NCBI GenBank assembly: GCA_964564785.1
Contig: CAZMCT010000047.1
Location: 1-25,705, forward strand
Reading direction: 5' to 3'
Source of the DNA: CAZMCT01 sp964564785
Lineage (GTDB): Bacteria > Planctomycetota > Phycisphaerae > UBA1845 > Fen-1342
DNA length: 25,705 nt
How positions within the stretch are numbered: the stretch's first letter is position 1; each line of letters begins with the position of its first letter. This document shows positions 8,046-15,878 of the stretch, one piece after another. A program made the position numbers and the translations under genes. Below the pieces are notes generated by a model. It saw only the letters and a list, made by a program, of their open reading frames with translations. It was not told where the DNA came from and searched no databases.

Positions 8046-8534
8046 ATGTCAGTTCGGAGCTGGTCGCTGATCGTGCTCGTGGGACTGCTGTTGTTGCCGG
8101 CGCTGGCGCAGGACACCCCGCCAGGACCGGCCAGGCCCCTCCGCCGGGGCGGCGAGCCCGGCGCTGGGCGCGAGCGGATGCTGAACAACATGAAGGAACA
8201 GAGCGGTGTCACGGACGAGCAATGGAAGACGCTCGCCCCAAAGATCGAGAGAGTCATGTCGCTGCAACGCGAGCTGCGCGGCGGCGTGCTCGGCAGCCGC
8301 GGCGGCGACGCCGCCAACGCGCCGGAGAACAAAGTGGCTCAAACGCAGCGCGAGTTGCGCGCCGCGCTCGACCGGCAGGACACGCCGCCGGCCGAGATCA
8401 CTCAGAAACTGACGGCCTATCGGGAGGCGCGCGAGAAGGTCCGCGATGAGCTCAAGGCGTTGCAGAAGGACCTCAAGGAGGGCATCACCCCGCGGCAGGA
8501 AGCCGTCTTCGTGCTGAACGGGTTGCTCGATTAG
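8046..8534 (+). CDS. Small exported helical protein, Spy/LTXXQ-like
   Basis: A 162-residue protein with a clear signal peptide (about residues 1-21, cut after PALA). The mature part is almost wholly charged amphipathic helix. A segment with VTDEQWKTLAPKIERVMSLQ is followed by a glycine- and alanine-rich linker, a second helical run (REKVRDELKALQKDLKEG) and a final ITPRQEAVFVLNGLLD. The paired [LI]T-x-x-Q-like motifs and the all-helical layout resemble periplasmic Spy/CpxP-type chaperones and metal-response proteins. The similarity is architectural and I would not assign a function from it. AAGGAG lies 7 bases before the ATG. The gene converges on the mannosidase gene with a 225-base gap. Confidence 0.82.
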   Translation: MSVRSWSLIVLVGLLLLPALAQDTPPGPARPLRRGGEPGAGRERMLNNMKEQSGVTDEQWKTLAPKIERVMSLQRELRGGVLGSRGGDAANAPENKVAQTQRELRAALDRQDTPPAEITQKLTAYREAREKVRDELKALQKDLKEGITPRQEAVFVLNGLLD

Positions 8535-8759
8535 CGCTCCACAAGCCAGCCGTCCGTTCGATCGGCGTCCTGTCCCAGACAGCCGCCAACTCCCTGCGGA
8601 TCGGGGTCGCCCGTCGCGACCGAGAGGAGGCCGCGCCCGTCACTCCGCTCGGCCGCCTGGAACTCGGCTGCGCCGCGGCCGAGTCGGCGGGTGCCGAGCG
8701 GGCCCCCGGCGAGGACCGTAAACAGGCTGGCGCCGATCGCCCGGTCGAGTCGTGCGCGT

Positions 8760-11700
8760 TCACGGGCGACGAGCTCCGCCGCGCCGGGCCGCCAGCGTGA
8801 TGATCTGGAAGGGGCGCAGAGTGAACGTCGTGCGGCGCTGCTCTGGCCCGTGAACGAAGCCCGCGACGCTCACGGGTCGCTCCAGCAGGTCGACGGGAAC
8901 GACCGTTTCGACGTGCAGATTCCAGACCACCGTCACCCTGACCTGGCCGCCACGGGTTTCGACGAGCCGTACGATGAGACGCTCATCCGCTTCCGCGCAC
9001 TTGATGGCCGACACCGTGACGCCGCCCGGGCCCGCGGCCGTGACATGCAGCGGCGCCCACGGGCCCCGCAGAACTCCGCTCTGGTCGGCGGGCAACGGCA
9101 GAGCCCAGAGCGGATCGTTCAGCGCCTCGGCCTCCCGGTCCACATTCGCGGCGCGCCAATCGCCCGCGTGCACCATCAGACTGTAGGTGAACTCGTGCGG
9201 GCCCATGTCGGCCTGCGGGTCGGGGAACTTCGGACTGCGCAGCAGCGAAAGCCCCAGCACGTTGTCCCGACAGGAATGGCCGTACTTGCAGTCGTTCAGC
9301 AGGGCCACGCCCAGCCCAGGTTCCGACAGGTCGATCCAGCGGTGCGCGCAAAACTCGAAACGCGCCTGCTCCTGGGACGTGTTGCCGTGTGTCGGCCGCT
9401 CGACATAGCCATACTGCGTCTCGCACGTCACGTGCGCCGCCCGCACAGCCACGGGAAACAGCACCCGCAGCAGGCGGTGGGACTCGTGCCACTCCACCCG
9501 CGTCTGAATATCAAGCCGCGGTGAGCCTGCGGCCAGTACGAACCGCTGCGTCAGCCGACTGGCCCGCCCGATCGAGCGCGTGATCTCGATCGCCGCCCGC
9601 AGCGGCCCCCGCTCGACCACTTGCCAGCTCTCGGCCGGACCCTCGACCGGTGCGGCCGACCGGACGTAATCTGCGTCCAGATCCCAGGCATCCCATCGCC
9701 GCGGCCAGTCGTCATACAGGACGAGTTGATGGAGTGCCGCCGGGAAGCCCGCCGGACCGCAGCCGCCGGCCTGCCGATCCGATCCGACGCGGTGCAGACT
9801 CACGATGCGGCCGGAATGGTCTACCGTGGCCAAGAGGATTCCGTTGGAGAGGGTCTGGCCGCTCACCACCACCGGCGCGACCGTCGTGGGCCGGGTCCGG
9901 TCGCGAACCGCGGCGCCGCAGGCCGGCACGTCCTCGACATAGTGCAATTGTCCTTCACACTCGACGACGCCGCAGCGCTGGGCGGAAGCGGGGTTGAAGA
10001 CGAGCATGGGCGCGTGCAGACCGACGGTGTCCGCCTGCGTAGCCCAAGCCTGGGCACCGGCCCGGATCACCTCTTCGCAAATCGTGCGAATCCGGTCGTG
10101 CTGCACTCGGGCCTCAGCATAGACCTCGTTGATCGACGAGCCCGGCAGGATGTCGTGGAACTGGTTGAGCAAGAGCAGCTTCCAGGCCTCGTCCAGACGG
10201 GCCCGGACCTGGTCGGCCGCGGCGGGCTCCGGTGCGGCCGGACCGCCGAATGCGAGCCATTCGGCGCAGCGCAGCCGCGCCTCGTTCCGGCGATTGGCGC
10301 GCTTCAGCCACGCCTGGCTGGTGTACGTGCCGCGGTGAAACTCGAGATAGAGCTCGCCATCCCAGACGGGCAGGTCGCGGCCGGCGGCCCGTAATGCCGC
10401 CCACTCGCGGTGCAGCTCGTCACAGAACGCCCGGCTGCCGGCCAGCGTGACGCGCGGCAGGCCTTCACAGGTTTCGGCCAGCCGTGCGTTCTCGATCATC
10501 TCGGCGGTGGGTCCGCCACCGCCATCGCCGTAGCCGAACGGCTGGAACCAGACGATCGGCGCAGCGCCCCCCTTGCGGGCGAGCTCCTGTTCGCCGCGCC
10601 GCAGCTCGGCCGGGGTCAGCGTCGCGTTGTAATCGCGGCCGGGGGTGCAGTGGGCCAGCACCTCGCTGCCGTCCAGGCCGCGCCAGCGGAAGCTCACGTA
10701 CGGGAACTCGTTCGTGTCGTTCCAGGAGAGCTTGTTGGTGATGAAGGTGTCGAGCCCGCTTTGCGCCATGATTTGCGGCAGCGCCGGCGAGAAACCGAAT
10801 GTGTCCGGCAGGTACAGCAGCCGCTGCGGGGCGTGCGCGCCGAACGTCGCGTTCCAGTAACGCGTGCCGTGCAGGATTTGCCGCACGAAGGACTCGCCGG
10901 AGGGCAGATTGCCGTCGCACTCGACCCACATGGCGCCGGCCGCCTCCCAGCGTCCCTCGCGAACCCGCGCCGCGATTCGTGCGAACAGCTCGGGCGCCTG
11001 CGCTTCGACCCACGCGTAGTGCTGGGCCTGGCTGCACAGGAAGTGGAATTCGGGATATTCCTCCATGAGCGTCACGGCGGACGCGAACGTGCGCAGGCAT
11101 TTGCGCTGGGCCTCGCGCAGCGTCCAGAGCCAGGCGGTGTCGATGTGCGCGTGCCCGCACGCCAGGCAGTGGGTGCGTGTGGGCGGCGTGCCGCGCAGCG
11201 CTGCCTTCAGCACGGCCTCGGCTTCGGCGGCCGCGGCACCCGGATCCGCGGCCAGACGCGCGGTGACCTCCTCGAGCACGGCCCGCAAGCGGCGCGTGCG
11301 GGGGACATCCTCCGGCAGCAGCAACAGCAACCGCCGCGCGAACTCGTAGGTACACCACAGCCGCCAGACGGCCGGGTCGTAGATCGCCAGTTCGCACAGG
11401 TCCAGTTGTCCCGGCTCCGGCTGCTGCCAGCGGGCACGCTCGTCGGGCGTTTCCCACCAGAAAAACGTGGCGCCGAGCGGCCGGTTGCAGGCGGCCTCGA
11501 CAAACCGCTCGACGGGCTCACCGCCGCGGGCGGCGCCGGCCAGCAAGGCCGTGCGGTGGTTCGGATCGAACCCCTGTCGCGGGATGCCGTTGTCCCACAA
11601 CAAGGCCTCGGTCCCGCTGGAAAACCGCAGCACGACCGGCCGACCCGCAAAGTCGGCCGGGATCTGCCCGCGCAGCCGGAACCACGCCGTGGACCAGAGC

Positions 11701-11888
11701 GGGCCCCAGCGCCAGCCGGGCGGGACGGGCTTGTATTCCTGCCGAACTGCCGCGGCATATGGGATCGGCTGGGCGCACTGGAAGACCGCCGCCGCCAGCG
11801 GCACAGTGCGCGGGTACATGCGCGGCTCGAGCACCTCCTGGCTGAACACGGCCAGGCGGCGTGCCACGCTTTCGATCTCGTTCTCCAT
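8760..11888 (-). CDS. Alpha-mannosidase, glycoside hydrolase family 38
   Basis: A 1042-residue enzyme, the usual length for bacterial GH38, expected to release alpha-linked mannose from oligosaccharides with retention of configuration. An N-terminal accessory domain precedes the catalytic barrel. The barrel starts with GHAHIDTAWLW, where H248 and D250 match the zinc ligands of the family. The nucleophile is D362 in YLPDTFGFS. Later landmarks are WNDTNEFPYVSFRW and the helix containing NQFHDILPGSSI. The C-terminal half is the large beta-sandwich of the family and ends FTLRPFQIITLAA. There is no signal peptide, so it should act in the cytoplasm on imported glycans. GGAAGG precedes the ATG at 11888. 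The upstream FAD oxidoreductase gene ends 55 bases earlier and the two are probably cotranscribed. Confidence 0.96.
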   Translation of the reverse strand: MENEIESVARRLAVFSQEVLEPRMYPRTVPLAAAVFQCAQPIPYAAAVRQEYKPVPPGWRWGPLWSTAWFRLRGQIPADFAGRPVVLRFSSGTEALLWDNGIPRQGFDPNHRTALLAGAARGGEPVERFVEAACNRPLGATFFWWETPDERARWQQPEPGQLDLCELAIYDPAVWRLWCTYEFARRLLLLLPEDVPRTRRLRAVLEEVTARLAADPGAAAAEAEAVLKAALRGTPPTRTHCLACGHAHIDTAWLWTLREAQRKCLRTFASAVTLMEEYPEFHFLCSQAQHYAWVEAQAPELFARIAARVREGRWEAAGAMWVECDGNLPSGESFVRQILHGTRYWNATFGAHAPQRLLYLPDTFGFSPALPQIMAQSGLDTFITNKLSWNDTNEFPYVSFRWRGLDGSEVLAHCTPGRDYNATLTPAELRRGEQELARKGGAAPIVWFQPFGYGDGGGGPTAEMIENARLAETCEGLPRVTLAGSRAFCDELHREWAALRAAGRDLPVWDGELYLEFHRGTYTSQAWLKRANRRNEARLRCAEWLAFGGPAAPEPAAADQVRARLDEAWKLLLLNQFHDILPGSSINEVYAEARVQHDRIRTICEEVIRAGAQAWATQADTVGLHAPMLVFNPASAQRCGVVECEGQLHYVEDVPACGAAVRDRTRPTTVAPVVVSGQTLSNGILLATVDHSGRIVSLHRVGSDRQAGGCGPAGFPAALHQLVLYDDWPRRWDAWDLDADYVRSAAPVEGPAESWQVVERGPLRAAIEITRSIGRASRLTQRFVLAAGSPRLDIQTRVEWHESHRLLRVLFPVAVRAAHVTCETQYGYVERPTHGNTSQEQARFEFCAHRWIDLSEPGLGVALLNDCKYGHSCRDNVLGLSLLRSPKFPDPQADMGPHEFTYSLMVHAGDWRAANVDREAEALNDPLWALPLPADQSGVLRGPWAPLHVTAAGPGGVTVSAIKCAEADERLIVRLVETRGGQVRVTVVWNLHVETVVPVDLLERPVSVAGFVHGPEQRRTTFTLRPFQIITLAARRGGARRP

Positions 11889-11943
11889 GCGTGCATCCCT
11901 TCCACCCGCCGCGCCCGCAGCGATGGCTCATCGGTGGCGGCCC

Positions 11944-13278
11944 TCACGGTAAGTATGCGCCCCGCGCCCGCAGCCGGGCGCGCAGGACCTCGACCTCGAC
12001 GGCGCGTGCCAGCCCCCCATGCTGACGAACAGCCAGGGCGGCCGCGCAACCCGCCGCCTCGCCCATGGCCAGGCAGTTCGGCATGGTGCGCGTCGAGCCC
12101 TGCACCGCCCGGTCGGTGCTGATGCAGCGCCCGGCCACCAGCAGGTTGTCGAGCGCGCGCGGCAGCAGACAGCGATACGGAATGCCGTGCGACTCGCCGG
12201 GCTGGTAGCGGTGGGACTTCGAATCCCAGTCGATCGGCTGCCCGACGTGCCGCTCCCACTCGCGCTTCGAGAGGTGGATGTCGATGTAGTACGCGTTGCG
12301 CGCGATCTCGTCCGGGAACGTGCGCCGCGCGAGGTAGTCATCGAGCGTGAGCACATAGTCGCCCACGATGCGGCGAGTCTCGCGCACACCGATCTGCACG
12401 CCGCTGTTCACGAGATACGCATTCTCGCAACCCGGCAGGTATTTGCGCACGAACGCCGTAAGATGCTGGACCAGTTGACGCCCCGCGTACAGGGCGCGAG
12501 ACAGCGACGCCGCGTCGGTGCCGTCCACGTCGAAAACGTGGCTGAAGTTCAGCCCGATCGTGGTCGGCGACTGGTACGCGACGTTCGCGGCCTCCTCCAC
12601 GATGTTGAGGTCGCCGGCCGCCTTGGCCGCCGCGATGGCCGGACGCAGCAGCAAGTTCTTCGCGTTATCGGCCCACAGCCACGGCTGGAGCACGCGGTTG
12701 TCGACGCCGGCCAGCACGAAGCACATGGTGGCCGGCTGCATCTCGCCGGTCTCGTCGTCCCCCTGCTGGAACGGGTTGCCCGCGGCGGCGGCCACGTCGG
12801 CGTCGCCGGTGCAGTCGACCAGCAGCCGGGCGTCGATGCGCTGGAGCCCGGACTTGTTGTGCAGCACCACTCCGGCCAGCCGCCGCGGCGCCGCCGCGAG
12901 GACATCCACGAAGTGCGTCAGGTACAGCAGGGTGACCCCGGCCGCGGTCACCCGCTGCTCGTAGATCACCTTCAGGCGCTCGGGGTCGATCGGAACCCAG
13001 TCCAGCAGCTCGGCCGGCAGGTGCGGCATTCCGGCTTTCATCTCCTCGAGAATCTGGAGCCCCAGTCCGCGAATGATCGGCTGGCGCTGATCGGTGAACG
13101 GGCACCAGGCGGGCACGAGGGCGGCCGTGGCCATGCCCCCCAGGAACCCGTAGCGCTCGACCAGCAGCGTGCGGGCGCCTTCCTCGGCCGCCGCGATGGC
13201 CGCGGCGCAGCCGGCGGGGCCGCCGCCGACCACGACGACGTCGTAGGTGTCGTGGACCGCGAGTTCCGACCAGTTCAT
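11944..13278 (-). CDS. FAD-dependent oxidoreductase (FAD_oxidored family)
   Basis: A 444-residue flavoprotein. The Rossmann dinucleotide motif GGGPAG is at residues 18-23, the ribose-binding acidic residue at E41, and an ERYGFLGGMAT segment follows at once. DCTGDADVAAAAG in the middle and NLLVAGRCISTDR plus a MPNCLAMGEAAG helix at the C-terminus are FAD-binding landmarks of this family. No transmembrane segment, signal peptide or Tat motif is present, so it is cytoplasmic. Relatives are common beside glycoside hydrolases in planctomycetes and Bacteroidetes, but their substrates are mostly unknown; oxidation of a sugar hydroxyl is inference. It is the first gene of a two-gene unit with the GH38 alpha-mannosidase and diverges from the epimerase gene. 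Confidence 0.92.
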   Translation of the reverse strand: MNWSELAVHDTYDVVVVGGGPAGCAAAIAAAEEGARTLLVERYGFLGGMATAALVPAWCPFTDQRQPIIRGLGLQILEEMKAGMPHLPAELLDWVPIDPERLKVIYEQRVTAAGVTLLYLTHFVDVLAAAPRRLAGVVLHNKSGLQRIDARLLVDCTGDADVAAAAGNPFQQGDDETGEMQPATMCFVLAGVDNRVLQPWLWADNAKNLLLRPAIAAAKAAGDLNIVEEAANVAYQSPTTIGLNFSHVFDVDGTDAASLSRALYAGRQLVQHLTAFVRKYLPGCENAYLVNSGVQIGVRETRRIVGDYVLTLDDYLARRTFPDEIARNAYYIDIHLSKREWERHVGQPIDWDSKSHRYQPGESHGIPYRCLLPRALDNLLVAGRCISTDRAVQGSTRTMPNCLAMGEAAGCAAALAVRQHGGLARAVEVEVLRARLRARGAYLP

Positions 13279-13346
13279 GCTCGATCCCGACCCCGCGGGC
13301 GCCGTCCGCAGGGGCCGGCGGCGCCCGTATCGCCGGCCGCGGTGAG

Positions 13347-13375
13347 AGTGTATCCTCGCAGTCGCTCAGCGGCAA
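13347..13375 (-). promoter_or_regulatory. Sigma-70-like promoter of the oxidoreductase-mannosidase unit
   Basis: On the minus strand TTGCCG (13375-13370) and TACACT (13352-13347) are separated by exactly 17 bases; each matches four of six consensus positions. The predicted leader to the ATG at 13278 is about 60 bases. I found no comparably good plus-strand promoter for the epimerase gene in the same gap. Confidence 0.48.
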
Positions 13376-13426
13376 ACGTGGCCGCGGGTCCGGCGCTCGG
13401 CGGGCCCCGAGGCGGTGGATGTCGGG

Positions 13427-14608
13427 ATGACAGCGGAGTCTTTGGGACGACTGGCCGAGTTTTACCGCGGCGCGCTGCTGGAGGACGTCGTGCCGTTCTG
13501 GCAACGGCACGGGGTGGACCGCGAGTGCGGCGGGTTCTTCACGTGCGTCGACCGGCGCGGCGTGCTGTACAGCACCGACAAGCCGGTGTGGTTTCAGGGC
13601 CGGGCGACCTGGCTGTACGCGACGTTGTACGAGCGGGTGGAGCGGCGGCCCGAGTGGCTCGACCTGGCCCGGCACGGGGCCGATTTCCTGGCGCGGCACT
13701 GCTTCGACGCGCAGGGCAAGATGTACTTCCTGGTGGATCGCCGCGGAGCCCCGCTCCGGATGCGGCGCTACGCGTTCAGCGAGGTCTTCGCGACGCTCGC
13801 GTACATTGCGCTGGCGCGGGCCACGGGGGCGGAGGAATGGTCGGCGCGGGCCGTCGACCTCTTCGGCCGCTTCCGCCGCTATGTGGAAACCCCCGGCCTC
13901 ATTCCACCGAAGGTCAATCCGCAGGTACGCCCGATGAAGTCACTCTCGCCGCTGATGTGCCTGCTGAATCTGGCGGACGAGCTGGCCCGGCTACCGTCGG
14001 CCGCGGCGGCGGCGGCGGAATACGAGCTGCTCATCGACCGCTGCTGCGACGAAATCGAGCGCGACTTCGTCGACGACGAGCGGCGCTGCGTGCTGGAGAC
14101 CGTCGGTCCGCAGGGGCAGCGCGTGGCGGGACCGGACGGCCGCACGATGAACCCGGGGCACGTGCTCGAGTGCGCCTGGTTCATGCTGGCGGTGGCGCGA
14201 CGGCGGAACGACACTCGGCGGGTGGCGCCCGCGCTGCGGATGATCGACTACGCGCTGGAGCGCGGGTGGGACGACGAGCACGGCGGACTGCTGTACTTCG
14301 TCGATGTCGAGGGGCGTCCGCCCGTGCAGCTCGAGCACGACCTGAAGCTGTGGTGGCCGCACAACGAGGCCCTGATCGCGACGCTGCTGGCGTGGCGAAT
14401 GACGGGGGCGGACCGCTACGCGGCGTGGTTTCAACGGTTGCACGAGTGGAGCTTCGGGCATTTCGCGGACGGCGAGTTCGGCGAATGGTTCGGCTACCTG
14501 CACCGCGACGGCCGCGTGTCGACGCCGCTGAAGGGCGGCCTCTGGAAGGGCCCGTTCCACCTGCCGCGCGCCCTGCTGCTGTGCGCAGAACTGCTGCGCG
14601 AATTGTAG
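13427..14608 (+). CDS. N-acylglucosamine 2-epimerase family protein (RENBP-like)
   Basis: A 393-residue (alpha/alpha)6-barrel enzyme of the AGE family, which interconverts N-acetylglucosamine and N-acetylmannosamine or, in other members, glucose and mannose residues. The active-site segments are all present: GGFFTCVDR near the N-terminus, FSEVFATLAYIALARATG, NPGHVLECAWF (catalytic-type histidine about H245), LKLWWPHNEALIA (H312), GEWFGYLHRDG and KGGLWKGPFHLPRAL. The KLWWPH and EWFGYL blocks resemble animal renin-binding protein/GlcNAc 2-epimerase closely, so GlcNAc/ManNAc is my first guess, with mannose 2-epimerase the main alternative. The ATG at 13427 has GGTGG 8 bases upstream and is preferred over the GTG at 13415. 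The protein is cytoplasmic. Its divergence from an alpha-mannosidase gene fits use of mannose-type sugars. It converges on the regulator gene with 38 bases between stops. Confidence 0.92.
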   Translation: MTAESLGRLAEFYRGALLEDVVPFWQRHGVDRECGGFFTCVDRRGVLYSTDKPVWFQGRATWLYATLYERVERRPEWLDLARHGADFLARHCFDAQGKMYFLVDRRGAPLRMRRYAFSEVFATLAYIALARATGAEEWSARAVDLFGRFRRYVETPGLIPPKVNPQVRPMKSLSPLMCLLNLADELARLPSAAAAAAEYELLIDRCCDEIERDFVDDERRCVLETVGPQGQRVAGPDGRTMNPGHVLECAWFMLAVARRRNDTRRVAPALRMIDYALERGWDDEHGGLLYFVDVEGRPPVQLEHDLKLWWPHNEALIATLLAWRMTGADRYAAWFQRLHEWSFGHFADGEFGEWFGYLHRDGRVSTPLKGGLWKGPFHLPRALLLCAELLREL

Positions 14609-14646
14609 CACGGAGGTGATCATCGCCGACGGGCCGAACGCGCCGT

Positions 14647-15759
14647 CTACATCGGCTGAGGGGCCGGGCCGGTCGAGCGGCGCACGACGAGCTCCATCGG
14701 CAGGCAATGCGACGCGAGGGCGGCCCGGTTGCCGTCGATGGCTTCGCGCACCATCTGGTAGGCCCGCGCGGCCATCAGCTCCAGCGGCTGGCGCACGGTG
14801 GTGAGCGGCGGATCCAACAAGGGGGCCGAAGCCGGATCGTCGAAGCCGACCACCGACACGTCGGCGGGGATCTGGAGCCCCGCCCGGCGGACGGCCTGCA
14901 TCGTGGCCAGCGCCAGGTAGAAACCGCCGGCGACGACGGCCGTGGGGCGGTCGTGCTCGAGCAGCCGGCAGATGAGCGCCTGCTCGGTGGCGGGATCGAG
15001 CAGTACGCTGTCGCGCGAGACGACCACGTCGCGCGGCGCCACGCGCACCGCGTGCGCCGCGAGCTCCGCAACGGCGCTGTCGGCGCGGTCGCGGGCGTTG
15101 CTCAGGTTCAGCGGCCCCGACAGGATCAGAAACCGCCGGTGGCCGAGACCGAGCAGGTGCTGCACGGCCGCCTGGGTGCCGCTGGCGTTGTCGCAATCGA
15201 CCGCGGGCACCGGCGAACTGGCGAAGCTGCCGCCCAGAATGACCACGGGCGACGTCTGCGCGAGGCGCTCGACCAGCGGCTGCGACTCAAAGGGCGGATG
15301 CAGGCAAATCGACCCGACCTCGCGCGAGCCGTGGTCGCCCGGTTCGAGCCGGTCGTGGAAGAAGAAATCGACCCGCCGCGTGTCGGCGCGGGCTTGGCGG
15401 CGAAGGGCGTTGATCAGCGTCCCGTGGTAGTAGTCGTCGATGTTGACCTGCTGATCGATGATCAGCCCGAGGCGCAGCGGCCGCTGCGAGGTGCTGGCCG
15501 GATCGACGTCGTCGCGCACGAAGGTGCCGCGCCCGACCTCGCGCCGCAGCCACCCGAGCTCCACCAGCCCCTCCAGGGCCTTGTGGGCCGTGATCAGGCT
15601 GATGTTGAAGACTTCGCTGATTTCCTTGGTGGACGGCAACTTCGAGCCGGGCGCCAGCCGGCCGGCGCGGATCGCGTCGATCAGGATCTCCCGCGCTTGC
15701 AGGTACTTCGGCGTCGGATCGCGCGCGTCCACCTGCGGCAACGACAACATACTACACAT
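14647..15759 (-). CDS. GntR-type winged helix with LacI-type sugar-sensing domain
   Basis: A 370-residue transcription regulator. Residues about 17-82 are a GntR winged helix (YLQAREILIDAIRAGRLAPG, then LPSTKEISEVFNIS as recognition region and a GRGTFV wing). Residues about 94-365 form a periplasmic-binding-protein-like effector domain of the LacI/GalR kind, with GHRRFLILSGP, PTAVVAGG and ADVSVVGFDDP. This arrangement is that of AraR-type repressors, which usually sense a sugar and leave DNA when it binds. The ATG at 15759 has GAGGTGA immediately upstream. The longer frame to 15867 adds only arginine-rich residues. It is the last gene of the run that starts with the PEP-CTERM gene (119-base gap to the preceding gene) and is probably the local regulator of the glycan genes. 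No operator can be assigned to it with confidence. Confidence 0.92.
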   Translation of the reverse strand: MCSMLSLPQVDARDPTPKYLQAREILIDAIRAGRLAPGSKLPSTKEISEVFNISLITAHKALEGLVELGWLRREVGRGTFVRDDVDPASTSQRPLRLGLIIDQQVNIDDYYHGTLINALRRQARADTRRVDFFFHDRLEPGDHGSREVGSICLHPPFESQPLVERLAQTSPVVILGGSFASSPVPAVDCDNASGTQAAVQHLLGLGHRRFLILSGPLNLSNARDRADSAVAELAAHAVRVAPRDVVVSRDSVLLDPATEQALICRLLEHDRPTAVVAGGFYLALATMQAVRRAGLQIPADVSVVGFDDPASAPLLDPPLTTVRQPLELMAARAYQMVREAIDGNRAALASHCLPMELVVRRSTGPAPQPM

Positions 15760-15878
15760 CGTCACCTCGCGACTCGCCCGGCTTCCACTCGGCCGGCCGG
15801 TGATCCGCCGCACCGGGGATCGGCGGGCGGCGCGCAGGCGGGATCGCACCCACCGGCGCGGCATCATGCGCCGGAGCT

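Noticed and set aside
8485..8763. A 92-codon minus-strand ORF after the mannosidase gene
   Set aside because: Serine-, arginine- and alanine-rich composition, overlap with the Spy-like gene end and no ribosome site. The neighbouring frame at 8531-8775 looks more coding-like.
12019..14619. An 866-codon plus-strand open frame over the FAD oxidoreductase and epimerase genes
   Set aside because: It is a shadow frame: low-complexity R/G/A-rich sequence with no motif, crossing a divergent promoter region. The FAD and AGE motifs lie in other frames.
14629..14648. GACGG/CCGTC stem between the epimerase and regulator stops as a two-way terminator
   Set aside because: A 5-bp stem with a 10-base loop and no T tract; too weak to call.
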